Source: Rhodoligotrophos sp. CJ14 (GTDB lineage: Bacteria; Pseudomonadota; Alphaproteobacteria; Rhizobiales; Im1). From it: 64,000 nucleotides of DNA. Below, piece by piece: positions 18,778-27,307 of this stretch. The translations under genes and the position numbers were made by a program. Numbering within the stretch: the stretch's first letter is position 1; each line of letters begins with the position of its first letter. Location: assembly GCF_038811545.1 (NCBI RefSeq), contig NZ_CP133319.1, positions 868,001 to 932,000 of the forward strand, written 5' to 3'. Below the pieces are notes generated by a model. It saw nothing but the letters and a program-made list of their open reading frames with translations, ran no database searches and was not told the origin of the DNA.

Positions 18778-18991
18778 GACCAAGCAAGACCTTGAGACGC
18801 GGTTTCGCGATTCAGAGAAAAGCGGAACGCTCTGGTATGGCCAGTGGCTGCTGCGAACGTCAGAGCAACTTCGCAGTTCATAAAGCTCAAGCGCTCGAGC
18901 GGCGAGCGCGCCCCTTTACGCCGGCAATGATGGACGAGTCCTGTCGATCGCTGCTGCTCGCGCACTGAACTCTAATCGGAGAGACTTTAAA

Positions 18992-19246
18992 ATGTCGCTT
19001 TCAGGAATTCTCTCAACGTTCAAGAGCTTCCACGAAAAATACGAGCCGATCTATGCTCCTCTTGCGGGTATCGGCGCCGCTATTGGCACACCGATTCTTA
19101 TCGCGAATGCCTTGTTCAACACCTACCTTGCCACCCACCCTCGCTCCTCAGCAGAGGACGGAGCGCCGCAATCGCACGACCAGGCAGATAGCCCAGCCGT
19201 GGAACACACGAAAGACTCTCTGCACGACCTGACGTATATCCATTAG
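18992..19246 (+). CDS. Small predicted membrane protein, 84 residues
   Basis: ATG 18992 lies nine bases after GGAGAG. No family is recognised. Residues 21-46 (YAPLAGIGAAIGTPILIANALF) form one likely membrane segment; the C-terminal half is polar, rich in Ser, His, Asp and Glu. It ends three bases from the convergent glutathione reductase stop. Codon use resembles its neighbours, so it is probably a real lineage-specific gene. Confidence 0.55.
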   Translation: MSLSGILSTFKSFHEKYEPIYAPLAGIGAAIGTPILIANALFNTYLATHPRSSAEDGAPQSHDQADSPAVEHTKDSLHDLTYIH

Positions 19247-19249
19247 CCG

Positions 19250-20629
19250 CTACTGGGCAGCGGCCGCCGGTTTTCCGCGCTTTACCCGCATGGTTACGAG
19301 TTCTTCGGCCGCCGTCGGATGAACCGCGACCGTCGCGTCGAAATCGGCCTTTGTCGCACCCATCTTGATCGCAATGCCGAGCACCTGCGCCAGCTCGCCC
19401 GCATCCGGTCCGAGAATGTGGCAGCCGACCACCCGATCGCTCCGGGGCTCGACAATGAGTTTCATCATCATCCTCTCCTCCCGGCCGGAAAGCGTATGCT
19501 TCATCGGCCGGAAGCTCGTCTCGTAAACGTCGACATCGCCGAACCGCTTGCAGGCTGCCGCTTCGGTCAACCCCACCGTACCGATCTCCGGCTGCGAGAA
19601 CACGGCCGTGGGCACGTTCTCGTAGTCGACTGCGGTGGGATTGCCCTTGAACACGGTTTCAACGAAAGCGACGGCCTCCCGGATCGCAATCGGGGTTAAG
19701 GCCATTCTGTCCGTGACATCGCCAATGGCATAGATGCTGGGCACCTTTGTCCGCGAATGCGCGTCGACCGGGATCTCGCCTCGTTTGCCGAGCTCGACAC
19801 CGAGATCCTCAAGCCCCAGCCCTTCCGTATTGGGGATACGGCCGATCGCCAGCATCACCTGCTCTGCCCGCAAGGTGTCGCCCTTGAGCGTGGTCGCAAC
19901 CACATCCTTGCCCTGCCGCTCGAGACGAGTGAGCCAGTCGCCGCAAATGACCTTGATCCCCTTGCGCTCATATTCCGCCCGCAGCGCTTTTCTCAGGTCA
20001 TCATCGAATCCGGAAAGGATTTCAGCCCCCCGGTAGAGGATCGTGGTCTCAACGCCGAGGCCCGAGAAAATACCGGCAAACTCGACGCTGATATAACCAG
20101 CCCCGCCGATGATGATGCTCTTTGGCAAACGCTCGAGATGAAAGGCTTCGTCAGAGGTAATCGCCAGCTCATGCCCGGGAAGATCATGGTGCCTGTTGGG
20201 CCGTGCGCCGGTTGCAATCAGGATGACCCTTGCCGAGACCTCCCTGCCCTCGCCCACCAGTTGGACTGTGTTGGGAGCTGCCAGCACAGCGCGACTGCGA
20301 ATGACCTCGACGCCTGCCGCATCGAGATTGCGCAGATAAATCTGAGACAGCCGCTCGATCTCCCGATCCTTGTTGCGCACCAGCGTCGGCCAGTCGAATT
20401 CCGGCTCCGGAACATTCCAGCCGAACCCTGCCGCATCCTCGAAGGCTTCCGAGAACTGGCTGGCATAGACGAAGAGCTTCTTCGGCACGCAGCCCCGAAT
20501 GACACAGGTGCCGCCAATGCGAAATTCCTCAGCGATGGCTACTTTCTTGCCGAGCTGTGCCGCAAGTCGCGCGGCGCGAACGCCCCCTGATCCGGCGCCA
20601 ATGACGAACAGGTCATAATCGAAGCTCAT
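19250..20629 (-). CDS. gor: Glutathione-disulfide reductase
   Basis: 459 residues from ATG 20629 (GAGGAG six to seven bases upstream); the frame reaches 20647 but that start would overlap the previous gene. FAD motif DLFVIGAGSGGVRAAR; redox disulfide GGTCVIRGCVPKK with Cys42 and Cys47; NADPH domain IIIGGAGYISVEFAG; C-terminal His-Glu in HPTAAEELVTMR. The CVxxGCVPKK form is that of glutathione reductase rather than lipoamide dehydrogenase or mercuric reductase. It keeps glutathione reduced in the cytoplasm. It follows the VOC, rpiA and gabD genes on the same strand. Confidence 0.94.
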   Translation of the reverse strand: MSFDYDLFVIGAGSGGVRAARLAAQLGKKVAIAEEFRIGGTCVIRGCVPKKLFVYASQFSEAFEDAAGFGWNVPEPEFDWPTLVRNKDREIERLSQIYLRNLDAAGVEVIRSRAVLAAPNTVQLVGEGREVSARVILIATGARPNRHHDLPGHELAITSDEAFHLERLPKSIIIGGAGYISVEFAGIFSGLGVETTILYRGAEILSGFDDDLRKALRAEYERKGIKVICGDWLTRLERQGKDVVATTLKGDTLRAEQVMLAIGRIPNTEGLGLEDLGVELGKRGEIPVDAHSRTKVPSIYAIGDVTDRMALTPIAIREAVAFVETVFKGNPTAVDYENVPTAVFSQPEIGTVGLTEAAACKRFGDVDVYETSFRPMKHTLSGREERMMMKLIVEPRSDRVVGCHILGPDAGELAQVLGIAIKMGATKADFDATVAVHPTAAEELVTMRVKRGKPAAAAQ

Positions 20630-20639
20630 GAACGGCTCC

Positions 20640-21014
20640 TCAGTCATCCTGCCCGGGCTCGGCCACGAGATGCACGAGTCCTGCAGGGTTCTTAATCCAA
20701 AAGCCGCGAAATCCGGTCGGTAAGGGCTCGACCGAATCGCAACGCTTCACATTGGCGGCCTTCAACGCCTCGGCCGCTCCATCCGCGTCATCGGTGGTGA
20801 CCTCGAGCCACAGTTCCGCCTGCCGCTGTCCCTCTATTCGGTCAAGCCACAGCCGGATCTCGCCGAACTCGACCAGCACATTGGTGGGACTGCGGAAGTC
20901 GATCGGAAGCCCTAGCGTGTCCCGATAGAATTTCACCACATCCACGAAATCTTCCGGCGGCAGCTTCATCGCGATGTTGCGGCCGCCACTGAATTTGGCG
21001 CGCGTTTCGGTCAT
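20640..21014 (-). CDS. VOC (glyoxalase/bleomycin resistance fold) protein
   Basis: 124 residues with one VOC repeat pair: FVDVVKFYRDTLGLP early and FRGFWIKNPAGLVHLVAE at the end. The usual metal ligands are only partly kept (a Glu in VLVEFGEIRLW and AELWLEV; a His in LVHLV), so the activity cannot be predicted. It sits 5 bases from rpiA and 10 bases from gor, whose ribosome binding site lies within its last codons, so it belongs to that operon. Glyoxalase function next to a glutathione reductase is possible but not shown. Confidence 0.75.
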   Translation of the reverse strand: MTETRAKFSGGRNIAMKLPPEDFVDVVKFYRDTLGLPIDFRSPTNVLVEFGEIRLWLDRIEGQRQAELWLEVTTDDADGAAEALKAANVKRCDSVEPLPTGFRGFWIKNPAGLVHLVAEPGQDD

Positions 21015-21019
21015 GGATG

Positions 21020-21733
21020 TCAGACAGGTTCTGGTTTGAGCGTCACCACACCATCGGCACCCGCCAGGAATGCGGCAGAGGCAAGGCCGATGAACAGACC
21101 ATGCTCAACCACCCCGGGTATGGAATTGAGCGCCTCCGAAAGTGCCTCGGGATTGTTGATCCGGCCAAAGGCGCAGTCATAGATGTGATTGCCGCCATCA
21201 GTGACGAACACCGCACCATCGCACATCCGCAGGGTGATCTCCCCGGCAATCCCGAGCCGGCCTGCGGCTTCAGCAATATGCAGGCGGGTTGCCCCATGTC
21301 CGAACGGCGTCACCTCGATAGGCAATGGAAAGCGGCCGAGCTGGCCGACCTTCTTTGACTGATCCGCGATCACCACCATGCGCGTCGAGGCGAACGCGAC
21401 GATCTTCTCCCGCAGCAGAGCCCCGCCGCCCCCCTTGATCAACCGCAAGGCCGGATCGACCTCGTCAGCGCCGTCGATCGTAAGATCAAGCCTTGGCGTC
21501 TCATCGAGAGTTGTGAGGGGAATTCCCAGCGTTTCGGCCTGCGCCCGGGTGGCTTCGGAGGTGGGCACGCAAATGACGTCGAGCCCCTCGGCAACCTTCC
21601 GCCCCAGCGCCTCGACCAGCAGCTTTGCCGTCGAGCCGGTGCCGAGTCCAAGCTTCATGCCCGGCTCGACCAAAGCGAGGGCGGCCAATGCGGCCGCCCG
21701 TTTCAGCTCGTCCTTTGAGCCTTTTGTGCTCAC
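21020..21733 (-). CDS. rpiA: Ribose-5-phosphate isomerase A
   Basis: 237 residues. The RpiA signatures are in order: [47 protein letters not shown] and [16 protein letters not shown], the last two carrying the catalytic Asp, Glu and Lys. It interconverts ribose-5-phosphate and ribulose-5-phosphate in the pentose phosphate pathway. Its ATG overlaps the gabD stop by four bases (ATGA). Confidence 0.97.
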   Translation of the reverse strand: MSTKGSKDELKRAAALAALALVEPGMKLGLGTGSTAKLLVEALGRKVAEGLDVICVPTSEATRAQAETLGIPLTTLDETPRLDLTIDGADEVDPALRLIKGGGGALLREKIVAFASTRMVVIADQSKKVGQLGRFPLPIEVTPFGHGATRLHIAEAAGRLGIAGEITLRMCDGAVFVTDGGNHIYDCAFGRINNPEALSEALNSIPGVVEHGLFIGLASAAFLAGADGVVTLKPEPV

Positions 21734-23184
21734 GCCTTGAGCCCGCCCATCAGCATATACTTGATCTCGACATATTCCTCGATACCGTGATGCGAGCCTT
21801 CGCGGCCGAGGCCCGATTCCTTGACACCGCCGAACGGGGCGAGCTCGGTCGAGATGATGCCCTCATTGATGCCGACGATCCCATACTCGAGCGCCTCGGC
21901 CACGCGCCAGCAGCGGCCGATGTCGCGCGAATAGAAATAGGCTGCAAGACCGAACTCCGTATCGTTCGCCATCCCGATCGCCTCTTCCTCCGTCTTGAAC
22001 CGGAAGAGCGGGGCGACGGGGCCGAAGGTCTCCTCCTTCGTCACCAGCATGCGCGTGGTGACGTTCTTGAGGATGGTCGGCTCATAGAAGCTGCCGCCCA
22101 GCGTATGCGGCCTGCCGCCCACCACCACTTCGGCGCCATTGGCGACCGCATCACGCACATGTTCCTCGACCTTCTCGACGGCGGCCTTGTTGATAAGCGG
22201 GCCCGTGGTCACGCCCACTTCCATGCCATCGCCCACATTGAGCTTCATGACGGCCGAGGCCAGCTTCTCGGCGAAGGTGTCATAGACCCCATCCTGCACC
22301 AGGATGCGGTTGGCGCAGACGCAGGTCTGGCCGGCATTGCGGAATTTCGAGGCCATGGCACCCGCCACGGCCTGATCGAGATCGGCATCATCGAATACGA
22401 TGAAGGGCGCATTGCCGCCGAGCTCGAGCGAGACGCGCTTCACGGTCGAGGCGGCTTGCTGCATGAGCACCTTGCCGATCTCGGTCGACCCCGTGAAGGT
22501 GATGGCGCGCACGATGGGGTTCGAGGTGAGCTCGCCCCCAATGAGCGAGGCCTTGCCGGTGAGCACGTTGAAGACGCCCTTCGGGATACCGGCCCGCTCG
22601 CCGAGCTCCGCCAGCGCCAGGGCGGTCAGGGGTGTATCGCCTGCCGGCTTGCAAACGACCGTGCAGCCGGCAGCGAGTGCCGGCGAGACCTTGCGGGTGA
22701 TCATGGCCATTGGGAAGTTCCACGGCGTGATAGCACCCACCACGCCGATCGGCTGGCGAATGGTCACGATCCGGGCGTCATCCTTATGCGATGGCAGGGT
22801 TTCACCGGCAATGCGCTTGGCCTCTTCCGAATAGAATTCGGTAAAGCCTGCGCCATACGCAACCTCGCCACGCGCCTCGCTCAACGGCTTGCCCATTTCG
22901 GCGGTCATGATCCGCGCGAGATCCTCCTGGTTCTCCATCATGAGCTCGTACCAGCGGCGCAGGATCTTGGCGCGGTCCTTGGCCAGCGCCTTCGACCAGC
23001 TCGCAAAGGCCTTCTCGGCCGCCTCGATCGCCTGGCGCGTTTCTTCCGCCCCGAGGCTCGGCACTTTGGCGAGCACGGCACCGGTGGCGGGATTGGTCAC
23101 GTCAATGGTGCTGGCACCGCCGACCCATTCGCCATTGATGTAGCAGCGGTCCTTCAGCAGCGACTTATCTTTCAGGAACTCCAT
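21730..23184 (-). CDS. gabD: NAD(P)-dependent succinate-semialdehyde dehydrogenase
   Basis: 484 residues from ATG 23184, placed five bases after AAGGAGAG. Aldehyde dehydrogenase motifs: [25 protein letters not shown], general base Glu in [12 protein letters not shown] (about 254) and catalytic Cys in GQTCVCANR (about 288). The N-terminus ([13 protein letters not shown]) and C-terminus ([25 protein letters not shown]) are those of GabD. It oxidises succinic semialdehyde to succinate, the last step of GABA breakdown. No GABA transaminase is nearby, and the downstream partner is rpiA, so the operon is not a dedicated GABA locus. Confidence 0.9.
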   Translation of the reverse strand: MEFLKDKSLLKDRCYINGEWVGGASTIDVTNPATGAVLAKVPSLGAEETRQAIEAAEKAFASWSKALAKDRAKILRRWYELMMENQEDLARIMTAEMGKPLSEARGEVAYGAGFTEFYSEEAKRIAGETLPSHKDDARIVTIRQPIGVVGAITPWNFPMAMITRKVSPALAAGCTVVCKPAGDTPLTALALAELGERAGIPKGVFNVLTGKASLIGGELTSNPIVRAITFTGSTEIGKVLMQQAASTVKRVSLELGGNAPFIVFDDADLDQAVAGAMASKFRNAGQTCVCANRILVQDGVYDTFAEKLASAVMKLNVGDGMEVGVTTGPLINKAAVEKVEEHVRDAVANGAEVVVGGRPHTLGGSFYEPTILKNVTTRMLVTKEETFGPVAPLFRFKTEEEAIGMANDTEFGLAAYFYSRDIGRCWRVAEALEYGIVGINEGIISTELAPFGGVKESGLGREGSHHGIEEYVEIKYMLMGGLKA

Positions 23185-23330
23185 CGCACTCTCCTTGTGC
23201 ATCCCTTCTGCCTCGCGCGCCTTTTAGCCCCGCGCCGACTCTCGGTCATGACTTAATCGCTTAGCCCATCTTTGCGCAACCATGGCATTGGCGCTATGCG
23301 TCAGACGCAGGCAGATATTCAGGAGACCAT

Positions 23331-24041
23331 ATGCGCGATCTCACGGGCGTTTCGCTTATTTTCGATCTGGACGGCACCTTGGTCGACACTGCACCCGATC
23401 TCGCGGACGCCATGAATGCGGTGCTGCTGCGTCATGATCGCCGCACGATTCCGGCCGAGCGCGTGCGTCATATGGTGGGTCACGGTGCCCGTGCGCTGAT
23501 GGCCCTGGGCTTCGCCGAGACAGGCAAGGCGGCGGATGACGCTCTGCTCGATCAGCTCTATGGTGAGTTCCTCGACCATTACCTCGACCATATCGCTGAT
23601 GAAAGCGTGCTGTTTCCATCAGCCCGGCGGGCGCTGGTTTCCTTGCGCGAAGCGGGGGCGCAGCTCGGCATTTTGACGAACAAGCCAGAACAGGCCGCGC
23701 TCAAGCTTCTCCGCGCACTCGACTGTGCCGAGCCGTTTCGCGCTGTGATCGGCGGCGACAGCCTCAAGGTCAAGAAGCCCGACCCGGAATGCTATCGCGA
23801 GGTGCTCCGCCGTATGGGCGGTGATCTCGCGCGCTCCGTGATGATCGGCGACAGCGAGACCGACGTCCTGACCGCCAGAGCGGCAGGCGTACCCGTGATC
23901 GCCGTCAGCTTCGGCTATACGCCCGAGCCGGTCGCAAGCTTCGCGCCCGATCTGATCATCGACAGCTATGACGAGCTGGAGCAGGCGGTTCGCCACCTGC
24001 TGGAACGCGGGCTTGCCCATAGTGAGCCGCCAAAACTGTGA
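23331..24041 (+). CDS. gph: Phosphoglycolate phosphatase (HAD family)
   Basis: 236 residues. HAD motif I is FDLDGTLVDTAPD (D12 nucleophile, D14), motif II is LGILTNKP, and motifs III/IV are KVKKPDPECY and MIGDSETDV. Gph removes phosphate from 2-phosphoglycolate, formed by oxygenase activity or from DNA 3' phosphoglycolate ends. Assignment rests on length and the cap-domain sequence; another HAD substrate is possible. ATG 23331 follows GGAG (23321-23324). It is divergent from gabD. Confidence 0.87.
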   Translation: MRDLTGVSLIFDLDGTLVDTAPDLADAMNAVLLRHDRRTIPAERVRHMVGHGARALMALGFAETGKAADDALLDQLYGEFLDHYLDHIADESVLFPSARRALVSLREAGAQLGILTNKPEQAALKLLRALDCAEPFRAVIGGDSLKVKKPDPECYREVLRRMGGDLARSVMIGDSETDVLTARAAGVPVIAVSFGYTPEPVASFAPDLIIDSYDELEQAVRHLLERGLAHSEPPKL

Positions 24042-24146
24042 CGGATCACCAAGAAGCTGTTGCCATCACCCATCTTGCCCGCTATATCGCAAGACCTCCG
24101 GCGAACTTCGGTTTCGCGGGCCAGAGCCAAGAGCTTAGGGCCAGAT

Positions 24147-24221
24147 GGGGGCGTAGCTCAGGGGTAGAGCGCACCGTTCACATCGGTGAGGTCGGAGGTT
24201 CGAAGCCTCCCGCCCCCACCA
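24147..24221 (+). tRNA. tRNA-Val (anticodon CAC)
   Basis: A full cloverleaf can be drawn: acceptor GGGGGCG/CGCCCCC, D arm GCTC/GAGC, anticodon stem CACCG/CGGTG with loop TTCACAT (anticodon CAC, reading GTG), and T arm GGAGG-TTCGAAG-CCTCC. Discriminator A and an encoded CCA end at 24221. No integrase or duplicated 3' end is seen nearby, so this tRNA does not appear to be an occupied attachment site. Confidence 0.97.
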
Positions 24222-24250
24222 TCTCCCAAACGCATCTTTAGCCGTTGCGC

Positions 24251-24267
24251 CCTGCCGCTGCGGCAGG
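24251..24267 (-). terminator. Short hairpin after the receptor-like channel gene
   Basis: CCTGCCG, three loop bases and CGGCAGG form a perfect 7-bp stem directly after the stop codon of the minus-strand gene ending at 24268. There is no T tract on either side, so if it ends transcription it is not a classical intrinsic terminator. Confidence 0.4.
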
Positions 24268-25380
24268 TTAGGGATCGAACCCGAAATAGCGGGTTTTCAT
24301 CTCCTCGAGAACGCCATTCTCTCTCAGCGCAATGACACCCAGGGAAACAGGCTTGGTGAGGGCGCTGCCAGGCGGGAAGGCAAAGCCATATTTCTCCGGG
24401 TCGAACGTATCGCCCACCACGTCCAGCGGCAGATCCGGATGGGTATGGGCGAAATATTCCAAAGCCGGATTGTCAGCCACCACCGCATTGACCTCGCGGT
24501 TGAGCAGCGCATTCACCGCATCCTCGATATGAGGAAATGGCACTGTCCGGATCTGTTGCTGCTTCATGTGTTTTTCCGCGACGCTCCCCGCCCGCACGGC
24601 CACGGTTTTTCCGTGCAGATCGGTCACGCTGTTGATCCGGTTTGCGATATGCGATGCGGTCATCACGCTGGTGATCGAGGACGTCACATAGGCCACAACC
24701 GCAACGCTGACCAGCAGCCACAGGCCCTGCCAGATTCGGCCGACCCAGCCGAACAGGTTCTTCCGGGATGTCTCGCCCTGAGTGGCAAGCGAGATCATGT
24801 GATAGAAATTTTCGGCAAAGCCCTCGCGCCAACTCTGCGGAAACTCTTCATCGAATAGGCGGTCAATGATCGTCACGATGATCGTGCCGAGCATGATGCA
24901 GAGAGCGATCCATCCGAAATTTCGGAGATGCCCGGCCTCTCGGAGATCATCGATGATGGTCGATATGCTCGAATTCGGATCCGAGTGCACCATGACCCTC
25001 AGGCCCGAATCGAACCACGAATGCGAGAAATCGACGACCTTCGCTCTATCCTCGGTGATGCTGAGATCCGTTACGGCTGCATCGACTTGGCTGTTTTTGA
25101 CCGCGTCGACCAGATCCGCATAGGTGGGATATTCCACGAATTCCGAAGCGATGGCACTGCCGGCAGCGACCTTCTGCCAAAGCTCGATCGCCATGCCGGA
25201 ATAGCTATTGCCCTCCTTCATGACGAAGGGTGGACTGACGTAAACGCCGACTCTGACGAGCTGTGGTGCGGGCGTCGCCTGGGTGACGCCTTGCGCGACG
25301 CTTCTGTTCGCAAGCAGAAGGCAGGCCAAGACAGCCAGGAAGATGACGCTCCCTAACTGCCGATACGACTGAACATTCAT
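24268..25380 (-). CDS. Bacterial ionotropic glutamate receptor-like channel (GluR0 type)
   Basis: 370 residues. Signal peptide 1-29; first half of a type II solute-binding domain about 40-145; membrane segment 155-174; re-entrant pore loop about 188-203; second membrane segment 214-241; second half of the binding domain about 248-368. A binding domain split by a pore module is the defining layout of prokaryotic glutamate receptors. Lobe 1 keeps LSITEDRAKVVDFS, whose R112 would hold the ligand alpha-carboxylate. The pore loop reads HMISLATQGET and lacks the K+ filter TVGYG of GluR0. The end of the second segment, SSITSVMTA, resembles the SYTANLAAF gate of animal receptors. A plain amino-acid binding protein is excluded by the inserted membrane module. 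Confidence 0.85.
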   Translation of the reverse strand: MNVQSYRQLGSVIFLAVLACLLLANRSVAQGVTQATPAPQLVRVGVYVSPPFVMKEGNSYSGMAIELWQKVAAGSAIASEFVEYPTYADLVDAVKNSQVDAAVTDLSITEDRAKVVDFSHSWFDSGLRVMVHSDPNSSISTIIDDLREAGHLRNFGWIALCIMLGTIIVTIIDRLFDEEFPQSWREGFAENFYHMISLATQGETSRKNLFGWVGRIWQGLWLLVSVAVVAYVTSSITSVMTASHIANRINSVTDLHGKTVAVRAGSVAEKHMKQQQIRTVPFPHIEDAVNALLNREVNAVVADNPALEYFAHTHPDLPLDVVGDTFDPEKYGFAFPPGSALTKPVSLGVIALRENGVLEEMKTRYFGFDP

Positions 25381-25628
25381 CTGTAGCGGTCGCCTTACGG
25401 CTGCCTATGAGGTTAGCTGCTGTGGAGACGTTTGCAGACAACTCTTACGATTGTCTTGAATTCCGCCTCATCGCGAAGCCGCGCCGTCTGCACCGAATGA
25501 GGCGCTCGATCGCCTTGACAGGTCTTCCCCTAAGGCCTAGCCAAGATATCTCGATCCGGGCCCCTCTGGCGCGCGTGCTCGGCTCACGGCGCGATGTCGG
25601 ATCTTTAACCGCCATTCAGCCCGTACGG

Positions 25629-25946
25629 ATGTCGCCGATGCTCGGTGAACTGGTCGCGTTCCTCATTAATCTCTTCATCGTCGAGCCTATCCAGACCGAG
25701 TTTACAAGCCGCCTCGAAAGGCTCGGAGCCCCACCTCAAGTGATGCAGGAGCTCACAAGCTGCGCGAGAGCAGCCCAGCCCGTTCTGGTCGATACCTATA
25801 GCAATGATCCGGTGAGCGGCCTCTGGACCGTGCTCAGCCTATGGACGGGCATGACGAGCTTCGACACAGTCCTTCGTCAGGAGGTTCCTGCCTGCGCCGG
25901 AGCACTTGATCGCGCACGACCCTATCTTGAGGGCCTCGCAAACTGA
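25629..25946 (+). CDS. Hypothetical protein, about 105 residues
   Basis: The open frame extends back to 25407, but the protein-like part begins at ATG 25629 (or 25638): an amphipathic/hydrophobic N-terminus (MLGELVAFLINLFIVEPIQTEF), then a helical region with two cysteines (SCARAAQP and VPACAGAL). No family recognised. The N-terminus could be a membrane anchor or a signal sequence lacking an evident cleavage site. It lies alone between divergent genes. No strong ribosome binding site is visible, so the start and even reality are uncertain. Confidence 0.45.
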   Translation: MSPMLGELVAFLINLFIVEPIQTEFTSRLERLGAPPQVMQELTSCARAAQPVLVDTYSNDPVSGLWTVLSLWTGMTSFDTVLRQEVPACAGALDRARPYLEGLAN

Positions 25947-26115
25947 CAAGCAAATGATTGCATCCTGATCCGTCAGCTCTGGAACCAGAGTTCATCGGCA
26001 TCATTATCCATATGACGGGTGCTCGACATACGGGCGTCATTGCTTCGGCATGCTGACCCACGACCGTGCGTCGATCCCCGTCACCTTCGGGGCCTAACCT
26101 GCTTTGGAGACCTGG

Positions 26116-26361
26116 ATGCCGAAACTGCCGCTCGCCGTTGACATCGCCACATTGGTGGAGAAGAAGGCAAAGTCGCGCCAGGCCTTGGACGCCGATGCGA
26201 GCGCTGAGCGTCTTCTGGCGAAACATCCCGAAGCCTCCGGCATTTCTCAAGCCGACGTCGCCGACGTGCTCCAGGAGGAATATGAGCTCGCGGCAGACGA
26301 GAACCGCTCAGCCGCACCGGAGAGCGGCGGCACCACGTCCGAATCTATCCCCCAGGACTGA
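26116..26361 (+). CDS. Small hypothetical protein, 81 residues
   Basis: ATG 26116 sits five bases after GGAGA. The sequence is soluble, acidic and helix-prone: Lys/Ala-rich start (LVEKKAKSRQALDAD), then EASGISQADVADVLQEEYELAAD and a disordered Ser/Gly/Glu tail. It has the look of a small regulatory or antitoxin-like helical protein but matches no family I know. GGAAC with CATT 16 bases on at 25981-26005 only loosely resembles a stress promoter. Confidence 0.5.
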   Translation: MPKLPLAVDIATLVEKKAKSRQALDADASAERLLAKHPEASGISQADVADVLQEEYELAADENRSAAPESGGTTSESIPQD

Positions 26362-26481
26362 GTAGCCCACGACTAGGCGTTCTCTACACGTATTTCTCAA
26401 CTTTAGATTGCATTATCCTTGGCATTCTCTGTTTTGATCAGCGCGACTAACCCGTGCTGGAGAGGGAGCCAAGCTGAGCGC

Positions 26482-27195
26482 ATGTTGGATGAAGAAGGAG
26501 AGGACAGGACGCAAGCCGCAGATCTTCGGCTGGCGTGTCTGCTGGCGGGTGTTGCCGGAGCGTTGAATACCGCAGGTTTTCGGGCCGCAGGCTATTTCAC
26601 GGCCAATATGACGGGAAACGTATCGCTCGTGTCCCATGAGTTTGCTTTGGGGAACATCCTCTTGGGTCTTTTTTATCTCACCATCGTCATCCTGTTCGTC
26701 GCCGGGGCCTTGGCCTCGAGCCTTCTCATCAATGCAGGCAGGCGCCGCCACGGTCGCTCTATCTACGCTTACAGCATATTGGCCGAGGCCCTCCTCCTCT
26801 TCATTCTCGGATGTGCGGATCTTTGGCTCGAGGCTGTTCATTCCGGCCCGATTTTCATCCTCGGCTTGAGCTTCGTGATGGGACTTCAGAACGCAATCGT
26901 AACCCGCATCTCGAATGCCCGCATCCGCACGACCCACATCTCCGGCATGGCCACCGACATCGGGATCGAGCTCGGCAAGCTGCTGGACATTCGCCTGGGC
27001 AAGTCGCCCCAATCTGACAAGGCCCCCAATCTCGCCAAGCTTTGGCTGCATTCCTGGACCGTGGCCGCGTTCCTTCTCGGCGGCATCATTGGCGTCGCCA
27101 TTTACGATGAGATAGGCGGCTTGCTTTTGCTCTGCGCAGCCGCCCTCTTGTTCGCCATAGCGTTGCCGCCGATAGGCGAAGAACGAAGCGCCTAG
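26482..27195 (+). CDS. DUF1275 (YoaK-type) membrane protein
   Basis: 237 residues from ATG 26482; the frame begins at 26419, but the extra 21 residues lie before the family start. Six hydrophobic segments are visible. The DUF1275 pattern is clear: LLAGVAGALNTAGFRAAGYFTANMTGN, FVMGLQNAIVTRISNARIRTTHISG and a C-terminal pair of spans. The family is widespread in bacterial inner membranes and its function is unknown. It is not obviously co-transcribed with the small gene upstream. Confidence 0.88.
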   Translation: MLDEEGEDRTQAADLRLACLLAGVAGALNTAGFRAAGYFTANMTGNVSLVSHEFALGNILLGLFYLTIVILFVAGALASSLLINAGRRRHGRSIYAYSILAEALLLFILGCADLWLEAVHSGPIFILGLSFVMGLQNAIVTRISNARIRTTHISGMATDIGIELGKLLDIRLGKSPQSDKAPNLAKLWLHSWTVAAFLLGGIIGVAIYDEIGGLLLLCAAALLFAIALPPIGEERSA

Positions 27196-27307
27196 GGCAA
27201 TTTCGAGCGACCGGTCAGAGGTTCCACAAAGAAGATGCGTGAGAGGCGGAAGAATTTCAGGTGGCTCACGGACGGCGCACGTGATTGAGCCCCGTCCGTG
27301 ATCTCTG

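Noticed and set aside
21625-23256. 543-codon plus-strand frame opposite rpiA and gabD
   Set aside because: Antisense to two recognised enzymes; His/Arg/Asp-rich composition is typical of a shadow frame.
24147-24221. tRNA-Val as the attachment site of an integrated element
   Set aside because: No integrase gene and no repeated tRNA 3' end within the window.
25981-26005. GGAAC-N16-CATT as a stress promoter for the small gene at 26116
   Set aside because: The -10 box has a mismatch at the second base and the distance to the gene is about 110 bases.
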